Positions 33,235-40,796 of a stretch of 64,000 nucleotides of DNA are shown piece by piece. The position numbers and the translations under genes are program-made. The DNA comes from Chitinophaga sp. LS1 (lineage in GTDB: Bacteria > Bacteroidota > Bacteroidia > Chitinophagales > Chitinophagaceae), in contig NZ_CP128362.1 in NCBI RefSeq assembly GCF_034274695.1, positions 1,364,001 to 1,428,000 of the forward strand. The letters run 5' to 3'. The notes beneath the pieces are model-generated. The model made no database searches, had not been told where the DNA came from, and worked only from the letters and a program-made list of their open reading frames with translations. Positions within the stretch are counted from its first letter, which is position 1; each line of letters opens with the position of its first letter.

Positions 33235-33618
33235 TTATTCGGGCATTCCATGCGATATCCAGCAGTCGATGGAATCTTTCATGCCCTGGCTCAGTTTTGT
33301 AGAGCCGGGAGGCATATCGGCATCTGCACCTGTTACACGTGATTTCCAGAGGGCTTCATTACTGGTGATGTAACCTTTGATACCACTATAAGTAGTGAAA
33401 TCGGTAGATGCAGTAGAACCGGTGCCTTTGTGACATCCTCTGCTGGTACATTTATCTGAAACAGCGGTCAGAATGTAAGCGGAGGTGATGACTGCGGTGT
33501 CGCATGCAGTGACGGTGATTCCTGAGTCGGGAGCTGGTGCTTTTTCGGCAGTACATCCGTACACGAGCAGGCTAAGTAATAACACTGGCAACGCGAGTGT
33601 TTGCATGGGTCTTTTCAT
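33235..33618 (-). CDS. Small cytochrome c-like lipoprotein (CX4CH)
   Basis: Exported lipoprotein of 127 residues: MKRPMQTLALPVLLLSLLVYGC with lipobox Cys about 22. A probable heme-attachment site reads CTSRGCH, four residues between the Cys pair rather than two. A likely axial Met lies in 'DADMPPGSTKLSQGM'. The C-terminal helix 'DSIDCWISHGMPE' is typical of cytochrome c folds. CX4CH heme sites are known in some multiheme cytochromes. The start at 33618 was chosen because the signal peptide fits better than one extended by four residues. It heads the cytochrome-YceI-DUF5777 trio. Confidence 0.75.
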   Translation of the reverse strand: MKRPMQTLALPVLLLSLLVYGCTAEKAPAPDSGITVTACDTAVITSAYILTAVSDKCTSRGCHKGTGSTASTDFTTYSGIKGYITSNEALWKSRVTGADADMPPGSTKLSQGMKDSIDCWISHGMPE

Positions 33619-33923
33619 TTGGTCATACAATAGCTGGTTTTGTCCAGCCAGGTCTTTTAATATGGTTGAGTGATGGTTATTTGAGTGTCGATATGGTTAT
33701 ATGTTGGAACAAATATAGAAGATATATTTATAAATAATATTTTATTTTTCACGGGAATTTTGGGGGGATTTTTGCGGTATAATGCCTGTGGATTGCCCCT
33801 GATTTTAGGCAGGTTTCCGAAAAAAATGCAATTCATTTACAGTAATTTCATTTTTTCAAATAGCAGACAAATGCCCCACCAGGGCATATAGCAAATAATT
33901 TTTATTAAGTTACATTTGTTTTT

Positions 33924-35204
33924 ATGAACATAGCGCAGTTATACGAAGTTTACCGTAATCATCCATCTATACAGACTGATACACGCCAGCTCAAACAGGG
34001 CGATATTTTCTTCGCGTTGAAAGGTCCCAATTTTAACGGGAATACCTACGCAGCTGCGGCATTGGAAAAGGGTGCTGTACTCGCCGTGATAGATGAAGCT
34101 GAATTCAATACGCAGCCGGACAAAATGATGCTGACAACAGATGTGCTGTCTACCTTACAGCAACTTGCGTTACATCACCGGAAACAATTGAATATTCCTT
34201 TCCTCGCCATCACCGGTACGAATGGTAAAACTACTACCAAGGAACTGGTAAGCACGGTACTGGCGGCAGCGTTCAAAACAACCGCTACTATTGGGAATCT
34301 GAATAATCATATTGGTGTGCCACTCACGATTCTGCGTATTCCTGCGGATGCTGAGATTGCAGTGATTGAAATGGGTGCGAATCATGAACATGAAATTGAA
34401 GCATATTGTAAAATTGCATTGCCAACGCATGGCATTATTACTAATATCGGAAAGGCCCACCTGGAAGGGTTTGGTAGTCCGGAAGGCGTACGTCGTGCAA
34501 AAGGTGAGTTATATGATTTTCTGAGAGCAAACGAAGGCACTGTGTTCCTGTGCAACGAATATCCATATCTTGTAGAGATGAGTAAGGGTATTCCACAGGT
34601 CATTACCTATGGACAAAAAGGTGCTACTTACACAGGTGATCCTATTGCCGACACTGCACTGCTGAGTGTAAAAGTAACAAGCGATACAGCGACCGGATTG
34701 ATCCCCACACAACTGGTAGGCGCCTATAATTTTCCGAATGTAATGGCTGCTGTAGCTGTAGGTTTATACTTCAATATTCCGGGAGAAACAATACGGGAAG
34801 CCATTGCTGGCTATGTGCCTTCCAACAACCGTTCGCAGGTGATTAAACAGGGTAGTAATACTGTGATTATGGATGCGTACAATGCGAATCCTTCCAGTAT
34901 GAAGGCGGCGATTGAAAACTTTGCAGGTATTGAAGCTGCACAAAAAGTATTGCTGTTAGGTGGTATGATGGAGTTGGGTGCGGATAGTGTAGAAGAGCAC
35001 CAGGCGCTGGTCGATTTATTGCAGCGAACTCATTGGCATGCAGTCGTATTAGTGGGTGGCGATTTCAGTAAAGTAAAACATCCTTACATATTCATGGAAA
35101 ACTCAGCAGCAGCAGCGGAATGGCTGAAGCAGCAGGAGTTTACAGATACGTATATATTAATCAAGGGATCGAGAAGTATGGGCATGGAAAAGGTCATTCA
35201 GTAA
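33924..35204 (+). CDS. murF: UDP-N-acetylmuramoyl-tripeptide--D-Ala-D-Ala ligase MurF
   Basis: Mur ligase of 426 residues that adds D-Ala-D-Ala to the UDP-MurNAc-tripeptide. The ATP loop is 'ITGTNGKTTTKELVSTVL' (about 92), followed by 'GNLNNHIGVPLTIL', 'VIEMGANHEHEIEAYCKIA' (about 148), 'IGKAHLEGF' and 'RAKGELYDFL' (about 193, with the carbamylated Lys position), and 'VIMDAYNANPSSMKAAI' (about 313). All features look functional. A second MurF-like domain is fused to alanine racemase at 40797; Bacteroidota usually carry both. A TACATTTG box ends 3 nt before the ATG. Confidence 0.95.
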   Translation: MNIAQLYEVYRNHPSIQTDTRQLKQGDIFFALKGPNFNGNTYAAAALEKGAVLAVIDEAEFNTQPDKMMLTTDVLSTLQQLALHHRKQLNIPFLAITGTNGKTTTKELVSTVLAAAFKTTATIGNLNNHIGVPLTILRIPADAEIAVIEMGANHEHEIEAYCKIALPTHGIITNIGKAHLEGFGSPEGVRRAKGELYDFLRANEGTVFLCNEYPYLVEMSKGIPQVITYGQKGATYTGDPIADTALLSVKVTSDTATGLIPTQLVGAYNFPNVMAAVAVGLYFNIPGETIREAIAGYVPSNNRSQVIKQGSNTVIMDAYNANPSSMKAAIENFAGIEAAQKVLLLGGMMELGADSVEEHQALVDLLQRTHWHAVVLVGGDFSKVKHPYIFMENSAAAAEWLKQQEFTDTYILIKGSRSMGMEKVIQ

Positions 35205-35216
35205 GTTCTTTATTTA

Positions 35217-35242
35217 TCTATTCCTGCTCCGGCGGGAATAGA
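35217..35242 (+). terminator. Probable terminator after murF
   Basis: Stem TCTATTCC(TGC) with (GCG)GGAATAGA around a TCCG loop, followed by TCTTTCT, 13 nt after the murF stop codon. A second weaker hairpin (GACCTGC...GCAGGTG) lies at about 35260-35288. Confidence 0.7.
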
Positions 35243-35608
35243 TCTTTCTATAAAAAAAGAGACCTGCAAGCTAAAAAGCCCGCAGGTGTTCATAACCTAT
35301 GCCAACTTTAGAGTATTTTGAATATACCTCCCACATTCATTTTCCAATGAATTGGGTAGATACAATATGTTTAAGGTAATTATTAGTGGTAGTCTGTTGC
35401 TTTTTGTTGTGCATTTAAATTCTTAGGTATATTAAGCTCGATCATTTACATTTCCCGAACATTCCCAAGCTATAAGTTCTAACAAATATTATTGATGATT
35501 GTTTAAATAAAAAATGTTTTTCTTTTTGAAATTAACGTGTCTGCTACAGTGTCTGAGAAATATCTACGTAACCAGATAAAAGGTGGATTTTAAAAAACTG
35601 GAAATTTT
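35243..35608. other. AT-rich gene-free region
   Basis: About 365 nt between convergent murF and the epimerase gene. Apart from the weak hairpin at about 35260-35288 I see no gene, repeat or clear regulatory signal. The base composition is AT-rich. Confidence 0.5.
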
Positions 35609-36019
35609 TTAAAATATTTCCTGACACAGTTCTACAAGTACACCACTGGTATCCCGGGGATGTAAAAAACAAACTAATTTATTGTCCGCGCCCTGCTTTG
35701 GTATTGGATTTAGTAAGGTAAAGCCTGCTGCAGCAAGGCGAGCCATTTCTGCATGAATATCCGCTACATCGAAGGCGATGTGGTGCATACCTTCTCCCTT
35801 TTTTTCCAAAAAACGCGCAATCACACTTTCGGGGTTTGTTGGTTCGAGTAATTCTACTTTGGTTTCGCCTTTTTGAAAGAAAGCGGTCCTGACGGCCTCG
35901 CTATCTACCTGCTCCTGTTTGTAGCAGGAAGTGTTGAGCAGCGCCTCAAACAGGGGAATAGATTTTTGTAACGATTGTACAGCAATACCTATATGTTCGA
36001 CTTTCAGCATGTTAGGCAA
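35609..36019 (-). CDS. mce: Methylmalonyl-CoA epimerase
   Basis: VOC-fold enzyme of 136 residues that interconverts (R)- and (S)-methylmalonyl-CoA in the propionate/succinyl-CoA pathway. The N-terminus 'MLKVEHIGIAVQSLQKSIPL' carries the first metal-ligand His. 'GEGMHHIAFDVADIHAEM' (about 78) holds the second, and the C-terminal 'FLHPRDTSGVLVELCQ' the Glu ligand. A B12-binding domain protein of the methylmalonyl-CoA mutase type is encoded at 57119. It is divergent from iscS, with about 88 nt between them. Confidence 0.93.
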   Translation of the reverse strand: MPNMLKVEHIGIAVQSLQKSIPLFEALLNTSCYKQEQVDSEAVRTAFFQKGETKVELLEPTNPESVIARFLEKKGEGMHHIAFDVADIHAEMARLAAAGFTLLNPIPKQGADNKLVCFLHPRDTSGVLVELCQEIF

Positions 36020-36081
36020 ATTAACACAAAATGGCTAAATCTCCTTCGCAACGAATTCGTACCTTGATGATAGCAATTCGT

Positions 36082-36089
36082 TAGATTTG
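36082..36089 (+). promoter_or_regulatory. Possible -7 box upstream of iscS
   Basis: TAGATTTG fits TAnnTTTG, 18 nt before the iscS ATG. A TTG at 36064-36066 lies 15 nt upstream, slightly closer than usual. Confidence 0.4.
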
Positions 36090-36107
36090 TAGTATAAACT
36101 TTTGTGT

Positions 36108-37325
36108 ATGTTGCAACTGCCTGTGTATCTTGATAACAATGCTACTACGCCCCTGGATCCAAGGGTGCTGGAAACGATGCTTCCGTTCTTTACACAGCAT
36201 TTTGGCAACGCCAGCAGCCGTCATCATGCATATGGCTGGGCTGCAGAAGCTGCGATAGATCTGGCCAGGGAACAGGTAGCTGCCCTGATAGGAGCCGATC
36301 CGAAAGAAATCATCTTCACGTCCGGCGCTACGGAAGCCGATAACCTGGCCCTGAAAGGTGTATTTGAAATGTACGCGGACAAAGGCAACCATATTATTAC
36401 TACCGAAGTAGAACATAAAGCCGTACTCGATACCTGCAAACACCTTGAAAAGTTGGGCGCATCTGTGACCTACCTGAAGGTGAATGAGGAAGGTATGATC
36501 GACCTGAAAGAACTTGAATCAGCTATTACTGCTAAAACGATTATTGTAGCTGTAATGTACGCCAACAACGAAATTGGGTCTATCAATCCTATCCGGGAGA
36601 TCAGTGCCATCGCCAAGCGTCATGGCGTACTCATGATGAGCGACATTACCCAGGCTGCGGGCAAGGTGCCCGTGAATGTGACAAAAGACGGTATTGACCT
36701 GGCTGCATTTAGCGCACATAAATTATATGGTCCTAAAGGCATCGGTGCATTATATGTACGTCGCAAATCACCCAGAGTGAAGGTAACTGCGCAAATGGAC
36801 GGTGGGGGACATGAACGTGGGATGCGCTCCGGTACCCTGAATGTGCCTGCTATTGCAGGGTTTGGCAAAGCCTGCGAACTGGCCATGCAGGAAATGGAAG
36901 AAGAAGGAAAAAGGCTGGGAGCCATGCGCGATAAGCTGGAAAATGCGTTATTACAACTGGAAGAAACATATGTAAATGGTAGCCGCGCACACCGCCTGCC
37001 ACATGTAAGTAACATATCATTCAGATATGTAGAAGGAGAAGCCCTGCTGATGGGCTTTGGCAAGGAAGTCGCTTTGTCTTCCGGGTCTGCCTGTACATCA
37101 GCATCGCCTGAACCTAGCTATGTGCTGAAAGCTTTGGGATTGGGAGATGACCTTGCACATTCTTCCCTGCGCTTTGGATTGGGAAGATTCACCACTGAAG
37201 AAGAAATAGATTTTACTATTAATGCTGTAACAGCAACCGTGAACAGACTGCGCGAAATCAGCCCCCTGTGGGAAATGTTCAAGGAGGGAGAGGACATGAA
37301 TGCGATCGAATGGTCGCATCAATGA
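36108..37325 (+). CDS. iscS: Cysteine desulfurase IscS
   Basis: PLP enzyme of 405 residues that releases sulfur from cysteine for Fe-S clusters and other thio-cofactors. The PLP Lys is in 'AFSAHKLYGPKGIGALYV' (about 205). 'GGGHERGMRSGTLNVPAI' (about 233) binds the phosphate. The mobile catalytic Cys loop is 'LSSGSACTSASPEPSYVLKA' (about 328), as in group I IscS. The ATG at 36108 is preferred to an upstream TTG because it leads directly to 'LQLPVYLDNNATTPLDPRV'. An unusual iscU-like gene follows 120 nt downstream. Confidence 0.95.
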   Translation: MLQLPVYLDNNATTPLDPRVLETMLPFFTQHFGNASSRHHAYGWAAEAAIDLAREQVAALIGADPKEIIFTSGATEADNLALKGVFEMYADKGNHIITTEVEHKAVLDTCKHLEKLGASVTYLKVNEEGMIDLKELESAITAKTIIVAVMYANNEIGSINPIREISAIAKRHGVLMMSDITQAAGKVPVNVTKDGIDLAAFSAHKLYGPKGIGALYVRRKSPRVKVTAQMDGGGHERGMRSGTLNVPAIAGFGKACELAMQEMEEEGKRLGAMRDKLENALLQLEETYVNGSRAHRLPHVSNISFRYVEGEALLMGFGKEVALSSGSACTSASPEPSYVLKALGLGDDLAHSSLRFGLGRFTTEEEIDFTINAVTATVNRLREISPLWEMFKEGEDMNAIEWSHQ

Positions 37326-37445
37326 CAATACGGAAAAATCTGGCCGTAAGATTGCTATAAACCAACTATAAAACGGCCAGACAGAGGCCTAAATACAGTG
37401 ACCTGTGGCATGCCTCTGGATTATGAATGCTTTATACTTATGCTT

Positions 37446-37886
37446 ATGTCTTACGCTGAAAGAGTACTGGATTACTACAACAACCCCAGGAACGCCGGCA
37501 CGCTGGACAAAAATTCCCAGCATGTAGGTACCGGGTTGGTACACGTCTCGGAATACGTAGATGTTGTAAGGTTTCAAATCGAAGTAAACCCTGTCACACA
37601 CGTGATCAGAGACGCACGCTTCAAGACCTTTGGCTGTGGGTCAGCGATTGCGTGTTCTTCTATCACTACTGAATGGATTAAGGGGAAAACAATTGAAGAG
37701 GCTTTCCGGTTAGATCATATGGAGATCGTGGAAGCACTGAGTTTACCTCCTTCTAAAATTCATAGTGCGATTTTGACGGAAGATGCGGTGAGGGCTGCCA
37801 TCAATGATTATCGGTTTAAGAATGGGATGGAGCCTGCGGTAGAAGAATATGAAGAACCAGCTGACTATTACGACGAAAGGGATTGA
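37446..37886 (+). CDS. Divergent IscU-like protein lacking two scaffold cysteines
   Basis: Protein of 146 residues clearly of the IscU/NifU-N fold: 'MSYAERVLDYYNNPRNAGTL', 'ARFKTFGCGSAIACSS' (about 57) and 'LPPSKIHSAILTEDAVRAAI' (about 100). Canonical IscU holds its nascent cluster with Cys37, Cys63 and Cys106 plus Asp39. Here the first position is Tyr37 and the third is Ser107; only Cys64, Asp39 and His106 remain, with an extra Cys at 70. An acidic tail (about 125-146) is added. It follows iscS, so it may bind IscS or tune it, but a normal scaffold role is doubtful. The start was set at MSYAERV, the family N-terminus. Confidence 0.85.
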   Translation: MSYAERVLDYYNNPRNAGTLDKNSQHVGTGLVHVSEYVDVVRFQIEVNPVTHVIRDARFKTFGCGSAIACSSITTEWIKGKTIEEAFRLDHMEIVEALSLPPSKIHSAILTEDAVRAAINDYRFKNGMEPAVEEYEEPADYYDERD

Positions 37887-37995
37887 TTGATTGATTTTAT
37901 CATCCTGCTTATGTAAACGACCGGAGCGCCTCCGGTTGGAAAAACTTTCTCTCTTATCCAATAAAATTTTGATTTAAGCGCTATATACATGGCGC

Positions 37996-38030
37996 AAAAA
38001 ATGCTTTTGCCTGAGGCAAAAGCATTTTTT
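37996..38030 (+). terminator. Terminator after the iscU-like gene
   Basis: Perfect stem AAAAAATGCTTTTGCC with its complement around TGA, ending in a T-run, 109 nt after the stop codon. It shares TGCTTTTGCC with the terminator at 31639. Confidence 0.9.
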
Positions 38031-38052
38031 ATTACTAATTATATTCTAACGC

Positions 38053-38079
38053 TTGCACCTTAAATAATATATATATTTG
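38053..38079 (+). promoter_or_regulatory. Candidate promoter of gldFG
   Basis: TTG at 38053-38055 and an exact TAnnTTTG box (TATATTTG, 38072-38079), spacer 16 nt. The box ends 19 nt before the gldF ATG. The spacer is at the short end of known Bacteroidota promoters. Confidence 0.55.
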
Positions 38080-38098
38080 TACTTTCAGTCAAATTACT

Positions 38099-38833
38099 AT
38101 GCTAGCAATATTCAGAAAGGAAATCCATCAGTTTTTCAGCAGCATCACAGGGTATATCGCTATTATCCTATTCCTGCTGGCAAATGGGCTATTGCTATTC
38201 GTATTCCCCGACACCAGTCTGCTGGATTATGGATATGCCAACCTGGACCCGCTGTTTGAGCTGGCCCCAGTTATTTACCTGTTGCTGATTCCTGCTATCA
38301 CCATGCGCTCTTTTGCCGATGAATTCAAATCCGGCACCATGGAGCTGTTGAGCACCAAACCGCTCACCTGGTGGCAGATCGTGAACGGAAAGTTCCTCGC
38401 TGGCCTACTGATCGTACTGATTTCCCTGATACCGACTTTGGTGTATTACATCGCCATCCGCAGGCTCAGCGCTCCTAATACAGTGCTGGACAACGGTGGC
38501 ATTACCGGTTCTTATATCGGGCTGTTCCTGCTGGGAGCCGTTTTCACCGCCATCGGTGTCTGGGCTTCCTCTCTGACCACCAACTCTGTGGTCGCCTTCC
38601 TCACCGCCATTTTCACCTGTTTTATATTCTATTATGGATTCGACTCACTGAGTAAGTTGCCTGCCTTCACCGGTTCGGCGGACTACTACCTGCAAATGGC
38701 AGGGATCCGCTTCCATTATTCTTCTATCAGCAGAGGGGTAATCGATAGCCGGGATGTAGTTTACTTCCTTAGTATCATTGCACTGATGCTCTATCTAACA
38801 AGATTGTCATTACAAAGAAGGATCTGGGATTGA
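38099..38833 (+). CDS. gldF: Gliding motility ABC transporter permease GldF
   Basis: Inner-membrane permease of 244 residues with six predicted helices and an ABC-2 fold. 'MLAIFRKEIHQFFSSITGYI' at the N-terminus and 'PAITMRSFADEFKSGTMELL' (about 63) with 'TKPLTWWQIVNGKFLAGLLI' are typical of GldF. With GldG and the ATPase GldA (not in this window) it forms a transporter needed for gliding in Flavobacterium johnsoniae; its substrate is not known. It precedes gldG by 35 nt and has a good -7 box 20 nt upstream of the ATG. Confidence 0.92.
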   Translation: MLAIFRKEIHQFFSSITGYIAIILFLLANGLLLFVFPDTSLLDYGYANLDPLFELAPVIYLLLIPAITMRSFADEFKSGTMELLSTKPLTWWQIVNGKFLAGLLIVLISLIPTLVYYIAIRRLSAPNTVLDNGGITGSYIGLFLLGAVFTAIGVWASSLTTNSVVAFLTAIFTCFIFYYGFDSLSKLPAFTGSADYYLQMAGIRFHYSSISRGVIDSRDVVYFLSIIALMLYLTRLSLQRRIWD

Positions 38834-38868
38834 AAATAAGACTGTCACACTAAGTAATTAATCAGATT

Positions 38869-40575
38869 GTGATTAACAGTAAGAAAAAATACCTGCAACG
38901 GGCAATACTCGTCATAGCTATACTGATAGGCGTTAACATCCTGGCCATGTACGTTCATACAAGATGGGATCTAACTGCCGAAAAGAGATTTACCCTTACT
39001 CCCAGCACCCGCCAGCTGCTCAAAGGGCTGGATAGCACTGTCACCATCGAGGTATTCCTCAAGGGTGATTACCCTGCTTCCTTCCGTCAACTGGCACAAT
39101 CTACCCAGGAACTCCTGGAAGAATTCAGGGAAGTAGGCGGTAACCGGGTGCAGTTTTCTTTCCAGAATCCCGGTCAGGGCATGAATGATTCCGACAGGCT
39201 CGCTTTTCAGCAATCACTGGCTGAGCAGGGGATCATGCCTTTTAATATGCAGGTGCAGGAAGATGCGAACCAGGGATACTCTGAGAAACTGATCTTCCCG
39301 GGTGCCCTTGTTCACTATGGCAGCAAGACCCTCGGCATCAATCTCCTGAAGAACCAGGGTGGCCAGGATCCTATGCAAACCATGAACAGCTCCGAGGCAC
39401 TGCTGGAATTCCAGTTTGCCAACGCTATATATCAGCTCAAACAAAATCACCTGCCACTGGTAGGCTACATGCTCGGCCACAATGAATTGCTGGGTGCCGA
39501 AGTACTGGATGCCCTTACCAGCATGCAAAGCAGCTACCTGCTCGACACGATTACCTTACAATACGTTTCTCACATTCCGCAGGATTTTTCCGCCATCGTG
39601 TTTGCAAAACCTGTTGACCGCTTTACGGATGAAGATAAGTTGAAGATAGATCAGTACGTCATGAACGGTGGTAAAGTGATCTGGTTTGTAGATGAACTGA
39701 ATGTAGGTATGGATAGCCTGCAAAAACATGATACCTATGTAGCCATGGATCGTGAACTGAACCTGGAAGACATGCTGTTTCGCTATGGCGTGAGGATCAA
39801 CCAGGACCTGATTCAGGATTTACAATGTGATCGCCTTCCACAGGTGGTGGGACATGTTGGGGATAAACCACAGTTTGACCTGCTCCCTTTCCCTTATTTC
39901 CCATTGCTTTCACCAACCGGTGCACATCCGATTGTAAAAAATATGGACCTGGTGCTGAGCCATTTTGCAAGCTCAATCGATACGGTGAAAGGGGGGGATA
40001 TCTCCAAAACAGTGTTGCTGACTTCTTCCGGCAATTCACGTACAGAGCGTGCTCCTGTACAGTTGAGCTGGAACGACCTTCGTACCAAACCTAATCCACG
40101 CCAGTTCCAGCAGCATAACCTGCCGGTGGCAGTATTGCTGGAAGGACAGTTTACCTCCCTGTTCCGCAACAGGCTGAGTGTAGACGAGCAACAGCTGATT
40201 CAACAGGTGACCCGTTTACCATTTAAAGATCATAGTGATGTTATAAATAAGATGATTGTCGTTAGTGACGGCGACCTCATCACAAATGCCATTTCCCAGA
40301 AAAATGGTCCTATGCAAATGGGCGTTAACCTCTTCGACCCCTCGATGGTATATGCCAATAAAGAATTCCTGCTCAACTCGCTGGGATACCTTACCAACAA
40401 CGCCGGCATCATGGAAGCGCGCAATAAAGAGTTAACCCTGCGCCTGTTAGATGCCGAAAAGATCAAGCAAAACAAGTCTATGTGGCAGGCTATTTGTGTC
40501 ATTATTCCCGTTCTGCTAATCCTTTTGTTCAGGGTCATTTTCCAGTTCATCAGACAGCGGAAGTTCGAAAGATAA
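38869..40575 (+). CDS. gldG: Gliding motility-associated ABC transporter substrate-binding protein GldG
   Basis: Protein of 568 residues anchored by an N-terminal helix (about 9-28) and a C-terminal helix ('ICVIIPVLLILLFRVIFQFI'), with a large periplasmic domain between. 'YVHTRWDLTAEKRFTLTPST' (about 27) and 'DSTVTIEVFLKGDYPASFRQ' (about 54) are GldG hallmarks. The GTG start at 38869 leads into 'MINSKKKYLQRAI'. It is co-transcribed with gldF, 35 nt apart, and probably forms the periplasmic part of the GldAFG complex. No terminator was seen immediately downstream. Confidence 0.93.
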   Translation: MINSKKKYLQRAILVIAILIGVNILAMYVHTRWDLTAEKRFTLTPSTRQLLKGLDSTVTIEVFLKGDYPASFRQLAQSTQELLEEFREVGGNRVQFSFQNPGQGMNDSDRLAFQQSLAEQGIMPFNMQVQEDANQGYSEKLIFPGALVHYGSKTLGINLLKNQGGQDPMQTMNSSEALLEFQFANAIYQLKQNHLPLVGYMLGHNELLGAEVLDALTSMQSSYLLDTITLQYVSHIPQDFSAIVFAKPVDRFTDEDKLKIDQYVMNGGKVIWFVDELNVGMDSLQKHDTYVAMDRELNLEDMLFRYGVRINQDLIQDLQCDRLPQVVGHVGDKPQFDLLPFPYFPLLSPTGAHPIVKNMDLVLSHFASSIDTVKGGDISKTVLLTSSGNSRTERAPVQLSWNDLRTKPNPRQFQQHNLPVAVLLEGQFTSLFRNRLSVDEQQLIQQVTRLPFKDHSDVINKMIVVSDGDLITNAISQKNGPMQMGVNLFDPSMVYANKEFLLNSLGYLTNNAGIMEARNKELTLRLLDAEKIKQNKSMWQAICVIIPVLLILLFRVIFQFIRQRKFER

Positions 40576-40742
40576 GGTCATTATTAATTAAGTGGTTACC
40601 ACCTGAAAGCACACATTTATAACAATGTGCTAACGGTTATTCCCATATATTTGCCATTCATTCATCAAAAAATTGCGGCAACCATGACCCCACATTAGTA
40701 GTAGACGTCAACTTTGTTTTAATTAATTCTATTAAGGGAAGT

Positions 40743-40774
40743 GGAACAATGAGGCCGTCACTGGTCATTGTTCC
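40743..40774 (+). promoter_or_regulatory. Strong hairpin in the leader of murF-alr
   Basis: Perfect 10-bp stem GGAACAATGA with TCATTGTTCC around a 12-nt loop, 22 nt before the GTG start. There is no T-run, so it is unlikely to be a terminator of gldG. Flanking GTGG (40741) and CCAC (40791) could extend the fold up to the start codon. Its role, if any, is unknown. Confidence 0.5.
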
Positions 40775-40796
40775 GGCAAAATAAACTTAACCACAA

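Noticed and set aside
33685..33891. 68-residue plus-strand reading frame
   Set aside because: It lies in AT-rich intergenic sequence with no recognisable motif, and the composition is that of non-coding DNA.
40576..40796. Terminator for gldG in the gap before murF-alr
   Set aside because: The only hairpin there (40743-40774) lacks a T-run and lies close to the next start codon.
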